From contig QZJA01000002.1 in assembly GCA_003599205.1 (NCBI GenBank), positions 1 to 27,850 of the forward strand: DNA of 27,850 nt, given 5' to 3'. The DNA comes from Candidatus Parcubacteria bacterium. GTDB taxonomy: Bacteria > Patescibacteriota > Patescibacteriia > UBA1558 > GWA2-36-10. The notes below the pieces were generated by a model. It had not been told where the DNA came from and made no database searches. It saw only the letters and a program-made list of their open reading frames with translations. Below, one piece after another: positions 24,672-27,850 of the stretch. The position numbers and the translations under genes were made by a program. How positions within the stretch are numbered: position 1 is the stretch's first letter; each line of letters starts with the position of its first letter.

Positions 24672-24697
24672 CCCACCACAAACGGTGGGTTTTTTAT
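24672..24697 (+). terminator. Terminator of GC-rich cassette 2
   Basis: CCCACC (24672-24677), loop ACAAAC, GGTGGG (24684-24689), then a run of T. It is 23 bases after the NYN stop codon. Confidence 0.88.
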
Positions 24698-24705
24698 TTG
24701 CTCTG

Positions 24706-24714
24706 TGATATAAT
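24706..24714 (+). promoter_or_regulatory. Extended -10 promoter of a possible small RNA
   Basis: TGATATAAT, a perfect TG-n-TATAAT. No gene follows on this strand, since queA is convergent, so any transcript would be non-coding. The predicted start is near 24721. Confidence 0.5.
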
Positions 24715-24720
24715 AGTAAA

Positions 24721-24911
24721 AGAATAGTTCATTCCCCTATCTTTGAAAAATTTTTATAGACAACTAAAAAGTACTTATAAAAGTACAATAAGTCATAAAT
24801 AAAAAATAGTTGTTATAAAAATAAAAACAAAGACAATAACAACTTAATATCGAAAAATACATGGAAGTTTTTTGAATCTCGTCGACACTTGGGGCCGGCG
24901 AGATTTTTTTT
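24721..24911 (+). ncRNA. Candidate stand-alone small RNA (about 190 bases)
   Basis: This fills most of the 305-base gap between the NYN gene and queA. It is bounded by an extended -10 promoter and a terminator, and holds no convincing ORF. Within it ACAACTA (24760-24766) pairs with TAGTTGT (24807-24813), enclosing GTACTT/AAGTAC (24771-24786). The same TAGTTGTTAT can instead pair through GTTGTTAT (24809-24816) with ATAACAAC (24836-24843), so two folds compete. It does not match tmRNA, RNase P RNA, SRP RNA or 6S RNA as I know them. The sequence is very AT-rich, so some pairing could be chance. Confidence 0.42.
24875..24911 (+). terminator. Terminator at the end of the candidate small RNA
   Basis: A 10-bp stem (24875-24884 with 24896-24905, one T·G wobble), 11-base loop, then eight T. 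It is GC-rich in an AT-rich context. Confidence 0.78.
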
Positions 24912-24924
24912 GCCAAAATAAAAA

Positions 24925-24948
24925 ATGCCCCGACGCTAGCCAAGGCAC
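24925..24948 (-). terminator. Terminator of queA
   Basis: On the minus strand a 10-bp stem with four G·U wobbles (24925-24934 with 24939-24948), loop TAGC, followed by a T run. It begins 5 bases after the queA stop codon. Confidence 0.72.
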
Positions 24949-24953
24949 AAAAA

Positions 24954-25994
24954 TTATTTCCAGCGATTTTTGGTAATAAACATAACATCACCAAAAGAAA
25001 AAAATCTATATTTCAAAGAGACTGCCCTCTTATAAGCCTTAATGACAAATTCGCGCCCCGCCAAAGCTGACACCATAAACAAAAGCGAGGATTTTGGCAA
25101 ATGAAAATTGGTAATTAGGTTGTCCACAAAATTCCACTGATAGCCCGGATAAATATAAATATTTACCCACTTTGCGCCAGATTTTAACTGGCCGCTTTTG
25201 TCAGCAAAAGCCTCAAGAGTTCTAGCACTAGTAGTACCAACGGCTATTATATTTTTTCCTGAACTTTTTAGTCTATTTAAACTAGTGGCCGTTTTTTTAT
25301 CAATGCTGGCCCATTCATGATGAATCTTATGTTTGATAATATCTTCCACCTCTACTGGAGCAAAAGTACCCAAAGAAACATGCAGAGTTACTTTAAAAAT
25401 TTTAACTCCTTTTTTATCCAGCTTATCCAAAATACGCTGGGTAAAATGTAAACCCGCTGTTGGCGCGGCGGCTGAACCACGAGTCTTGGCGTAAATGGTC
25501 TGATAATCTTTTTTTATCTGCTGGCTGTCTTTGGTCTTGATATAAGGAGGAATCGGGGTATGACCAATAGCATCAATTAGCTTTTCCAAAGATTTACCAG
25601 TTTTGTTGAATTTTATTTCTTTGCTCTTGCCATCTATATCCTTTGTAATCTGGCAGTTCAGCCCTTTGGTAAAATAAATACTATCACCAATTTTTAAATT
25701 ACGTCCGCCTATCATCGCCTGCCAACTAGAGCCTTTTATATTTTCTGTAAGCAAAACTTCTACTTTGCCACCACTGATTTTTTTGCCCAACATCCGAGCG
25801 GGAAAAACTTTGGTTTCATTGACTACTAAGACGTCATTGTCTGTCAAAAAATCCGGCAAATCATAAAAATGCTTATGGGCAATTTTTTGCCTAGCCATAT
25901 CCAAAACCAGCAGTCGGGAATAATCCCGGGGTTTAATTTGCTTTTGGGCTATCAACTCTGGAGGTAATTTGTAATCAAATAATTTAATATCCAT
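24954..25994 (-). CDS. queA: S-adenosylmethionine:tRNA ribosyltransferase-isomerase
   Basis: 346 residues. It moves the ribose of SAM to preQ1 in tRNA to form epoxyqueuosine. Family blocks are clear: 'YKLPPELIAQ' (8-17), 'RDYSRLLVLD', 'VVNETKVFPARM' (56-67), and then the SAM site region with 'AAPTAGLHFT' and 'VGTTSARTLEA'. Length is standard. Start at ATG 25994 has no SD; a palindromic repeat (26001-26086) fills the leader between queH and queA. queH, the next step in the pathway, is just upstream in the same direction, so both probably share a transcript. No tgt gene is visible. Confidence 0.98.
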   Translation of the reverse strand: MDIKLFDYKLPPELIAQKQIKPRDYSRLLVLDMARQKIAHKHFYDLPDFLTDNDVLVVNETKVFPARMLGKKISGGKVEVLLTENIKGSSWQAMIGGRNLKIGDSIYFTKGLNCQITKDIDGKSKEIKFNKTGKSLEKLIDAIGHTPIPPYIKTKDSQQIKKDYQTIYAKTRGSAAAPTAGLHFTQRILDKLDKKGVKIFKVTLHVSLGTFAPVEVEDIIKHKIHHEWASIDKKTATSLNRLKSSGKNIIAVGTTSARTLEAFADKSGQLKSGAKWVNIYIYPGYQWNFVDNLITNFHLPKSSLLFMVSALAGREFVIKAYKRAVSLKYRFFSFGDVMFITKNRWK

Positions 25995-26000
25995 ATTATT

Positions 26001-26086
26001 GTCATTTCGAGCGCCCGCCTAGACTCGCTAGGCGAGGCTGGCAGTCGAGAAATATCACTAGATCCCTCCACTTCGGTCGGGATGAC
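26001..26086. repeat. Palindromic interspersed element, GTCAT...ATGAC type, with inserted hairpin
   Basis: Starts GTCATTTCGA and ends GGGATGAC. Internal hairpins are CGCCTAG/CTAGGCG and ATCCC/GGGAT, with TTCGA...TCGAGAAA at mid-length. It resembles a widely scattered bacterial intergenic palindrome with ends like these (from memory). It sits in the queH-queA gap. It shares only its terminal GTCAT/ATGAC with the element before trpS. Confidence 0.72.
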
Positions 26087-26091
26087 AAAAA

Positions 26092-26640
26092 CTAATTACT
26101 ATCTCTATCTCTTTTGGAATAAATACAGCCACAATAATTTTGTCGATAAAAACCCTCGTGGTGTGACATATCACAGGCTATCTTAAAACCATTTTTCTTT
26201 TTCCAGTCACGGTCGACAAATTTTACTCCGTACTGCTTGGCCAATCGTTGACCAATATCACTTATCTTTTGATAATCCTTATGTGGACTGATGGACAAAC
26301 TGGTGGCCCAAGCAGAAAAACCCAGCTCTTTAGCTGCTTTGGCTGTTTCTGACAATCGAAATTCAAAACAAACATCGCAACGCTTACCTTTTTCAGGCTC
26401 GTGCTCTAGACCAATAGTAAGCTCAAACCACTTTTTGGTATTGTACTCGCCTTCTATAAATTTAATATCTTTTTTCTGTAGATAACCCAAAACTTCATTC
26501 CGCCGAGCCAAATATTCCTGCCGTGGATGAACATTAGGATTAAAATAATAAACAGTTACCTCGTACTCGGCTGATAACTGCTCTATTACATAAATGACAC
26601 ATGGCCCACAACAAGTATGGAGAAGTAATTTTGGTTTCAT
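26092..26640 (-). CDS. queH: Epoxyqueuosine reductase QueH
   Basis: 182 residues, the DUF208/QueH family, which reduces epoxyqueuosine to queuosine in tRNA, as an unrelated replacement for QueG. Conserved cysteines are all present: Cys10-Cys11 and Cys14 (HTCCGPC), Cys88 and Cys91 (RCDVC), Cys170 and Cys172 (YCGC), which bind the iron-sulfur and metal centre. 'FNPNVHP' (33-39) and 'SLSISPHKD' (114-122) are also typical. Its ATG overlaps the TGA stop of the preceding membrane glycosyltransferase gene (ATGA), so it is translationally coupled to it. queA follows after 97 bases. Confidence 0.95.
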   Translation of the reverse strand: MKPKLLLHTCCGPCVIYVIEQLSAEYEVTVYYFNPNVHPRQEYLARRNEVLGYLQKKDIKFIEGEYNTKKWFELTIGLEHEPEKGKRCDVCFEFRLSETAKAAKELGFSAWATSLSISPHKDYQKISDIGQRLAKQYGVKFVDRDWKKKNGFKIACDMSHHEGFYRQNYCGCIYSKRDRDSN

Positions 26641-27850
26641 AAATCTTTTAACACTTTTATAGGTGCACTATATAAATCAGTATAGGAAGTAAAATCATTT
26701 AGGGGTATTATATTTTTGGCATAAGCAATCATAAGTAAAACATTAAATATCATTCCTGTAAATACTAACAGCCCAAAAAGGAAAAATATCTTTTTTTTCT
26801 CAAAAATAATCTTGCTAAAATAAGAAAAGCCCCAAGCAAAGACAAAAAAACTATTGACCATGCGTCGGGCACCAAATGATCCGCCTCCATACCAATCATA
26901 AAGTCCTGAGTTCAAATAAATTTGTAATAATAAAACAAAAAATAAAGCCGCGCCCAAGAGTCTGTTTTTTCTAAAAAATAAAATAAGTCCTACTATTGAA
27001 AATATTAACCAGGGATGGACTATAAACAAACCGTGATGGCTGGAAAATAAAAATTGCCAAACATGTGGCTGGGCTAAATGGAAAAATGATGCCCCCTGTG
27101 GCACTGCCACCCACTGCCCAAAAAGGTATTTCCACATAAACAATTGAGGCAAAATGGTCAAAATAAAAAATAATAATGTCAGCAGTAGAGCTCTGATATA
27201 TTTTTTGTAATTCTTATCTCTAAGTATTTTGGCCAGAAGTAGAAAAACCGCCAAGAAGACAAAAGTGATGTCCTGCCATCTCAACAAAAATAATAAGCCA
27301 GAAGATACACCTAAAAATAAAAAATCTCTGATTTTTATTTCTTGAGCATTGTATATTTTAAAAACTAAATAAAAAAACCAGCCGGTAGAAAAAACTGTCA
27401 ATCCATGAGCCATGCTCGGCTCATAAAGCAAATAAAAAACCACTGGCGACAAGCCAATAGTAGCCAAAATGCCCAACCAGGAAAATTTGTCCCCGATTAT
27501 TTTCCTGAGAGTATTAAAGATAAGAGCAATGCCCAAGAAAAAATAAGACCAAGTAGCCAAAGCCAAAGCCAATTGGTAGGGCCCAGAAAATCCCGAAATA
27601 GTATAAGCATCATAAAAATAAAAAATCTTGTCGGCTAATACTGCCAACAGCAAAAATGGTAACCATAATATAGCTGAGCCAACAGCAAAGGGGTTACCTA
27701 GCTGATTTGTCTCGGTCTGCCAATTGGGAATAGTCGTCTGATCATAGAGCGAATCAAAAAGAGCAAACTCATTGTGCAAATCAAAATTGCCATCAAAAAT
27801 AAATGACCGCAAATAAGAATAATAACCAAAACCATCACCACCAATTTGCC
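26637..27850 (-). CDS. GT-C-type membrane protein, probable glycosyltransferase (5' end cut by window edge)
   Basis: At least 404 residues; the frame is open to the right window edge, and a TTG at 27812 is an internal Leu, not a start. The first visible residues read 'GGDGFGYYSYLRSFIFDGNFDL', the GDG...YY.YLRS...DG loop that follows the first helix in many GT-C enzymes. About ten membrane helices follow. Near the end is 'WYGGGSFGARRM', another block of this class. It differs clearly from the two GT-C paralogues at 15867 and 22399. The sugar and acceptor are unknown. It overlaps queH by four bases, and the shared transcript with queuosine genes looks accidental. Confidence 0.86.
   Translation of the reverse strand, partial: QIGGDGFGYYSYLRSFIFDGNFDLHNEFALFDSLYDQTTIPNWQTETNQLGNPFAVGSAILWLPFLLLAVLADKIFYFYDAYTISGFSGPYQLALALATWSYFFLGIALIFNTLRKIIGDKFSWLGILATIGLSPVVFYLLYEPSMAHGLTVFSTGWFFYLVFKIYNAQEIKIRDFLFLGVSSGLLFLLRWQDITFVFLAVFLLLAKILRDKNYKKYIRALLLTLLFFILTILPQLFMWKYLFGQWVAVPQGASFFHLAQPHVWQFLFSSHHGLFIVHPWLIFSIVGLILFFRKNRLLGAALFFVLLLQIYLNSGLYDWYGGGSFGARRMVNSFFVFAWGFSYFSKIIFEKKKIFFLFGLLVFTGMIFNVLLMIAYAKNIIPLNDFTSYTDLYSAPIKVLKDL

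Noticed and set aside
24861..24875. Mini-ORF Met-Glu-Val-Phe-stop just before the small RNA terminator
   Set aside because: It looks like an attenuator peptide, but there is no SD and no gene downstream to regulate; probably chance.
24764..24994. 76-codon minus-strand ORF downstream of queA
   Set aside because: AT-rich low-complexity translation that overlaps the queA end and its terminator; no start signal.
27812..27850. TTG 27812 as the start of the GT-C gene at the right edge
   Set aside because: The frame continues upstream with the conserved GDG...YY.YLRS block, so the true start lies outside the window.
1..27850. tRNA or rRNA genes, CRISPR arrays, insertion sequences
   Set aside because: No cloverleaf, array-like direct repeats, transposase or terminal inverted repeats of IS type were seen on reading all intergenic gaps.
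1..27850. Reassigned UGA codon, as in some CPR lineages
   Set aside because: Genes end cleanly at TGA (10841-10843, 15867-15869, 26637-26639) and protein motifs need no UGA read-through.

Overview
The window looks like a chromosome segment of a Candidate Phyla Radiation (Patescibacteria) bacterium, probably from the Parcubacteria/ABY1 side. This is inferred from the AT-rich sequence, very tight gene packing, almost complete lack of Shine-Dalgarno (SD) sites, and gene content: RNase J with a divergent β-CASP end, a stand-alone Elp3, QueH instead of QueG, many GT-C membrane proteins and a slipin. TAA, TAG and TGA are all used as stops, so UGA is not reassigned as in Gracilibacteria.

Layout. 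1-3824 (+): end of a peptide-binding lipoprotein-type ABC protein, RNase J and trpS. 7946-3864 (-): phosphohexomutase, slipin, murI and a D-2-hydroxyacid dehydrogenase, probably one operon, meeting trpS at a bidirectional terminator. 8736-8050 (-) and 8735-10342 (+): a Trm9-like methyltransferase and Elp3, head to head with overlapping start codons. 10344-10872 (+): a GC-rich, self-contained expression cassette with an HTH protein. 10938-13049 (+): glyA and folD. 20182-13046 (-): a large secreted papain-like protease with a predicted β-propeller, a GT-C glycosyltransferase broken by a frameshift, a UvrD/PcrA helicase, and a DEDD exonuclease with a WYL-like tail. 20286-23766 (+): ychF, then GDP-mannose dehydratase with a second GT-C protein. 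23771-24697 (+): a second GC-rich cassette with a NYN-domain nuclease. 24709-24911 (+): a possible stand-alone small RNA. 27850-24954 (-): a third GT-C protein (cut by the window edge), queH and queA.

Themes. (1) tRNA wobble-base modification: Elp3 plus a Trm9-like enzyme for U34, QueA plus QueH for queuosine at position 34. (2) Surface glycan building: phosphohexomutase, GDP-mannose dehydratase and three GT-C proteins. (3) DNA repair: helicase and exonuclease. (4) One-carbon metabolism: GlyA and FolD.

The most unusual signal is the pair of GC-rich cassettes (10344-10872 and 23771-24697). Each starts 1-4 bases after a stop codon with a perfect TTGACA box, has a related leader and a strong SD, and ends in its own terminator, while the AT-rich genes mostly use extended -10 promoters (TGnTATAAT) and have no SD. 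The proteins in the two cassettes are unrelated, so the expression module, not the protein, is what they share.
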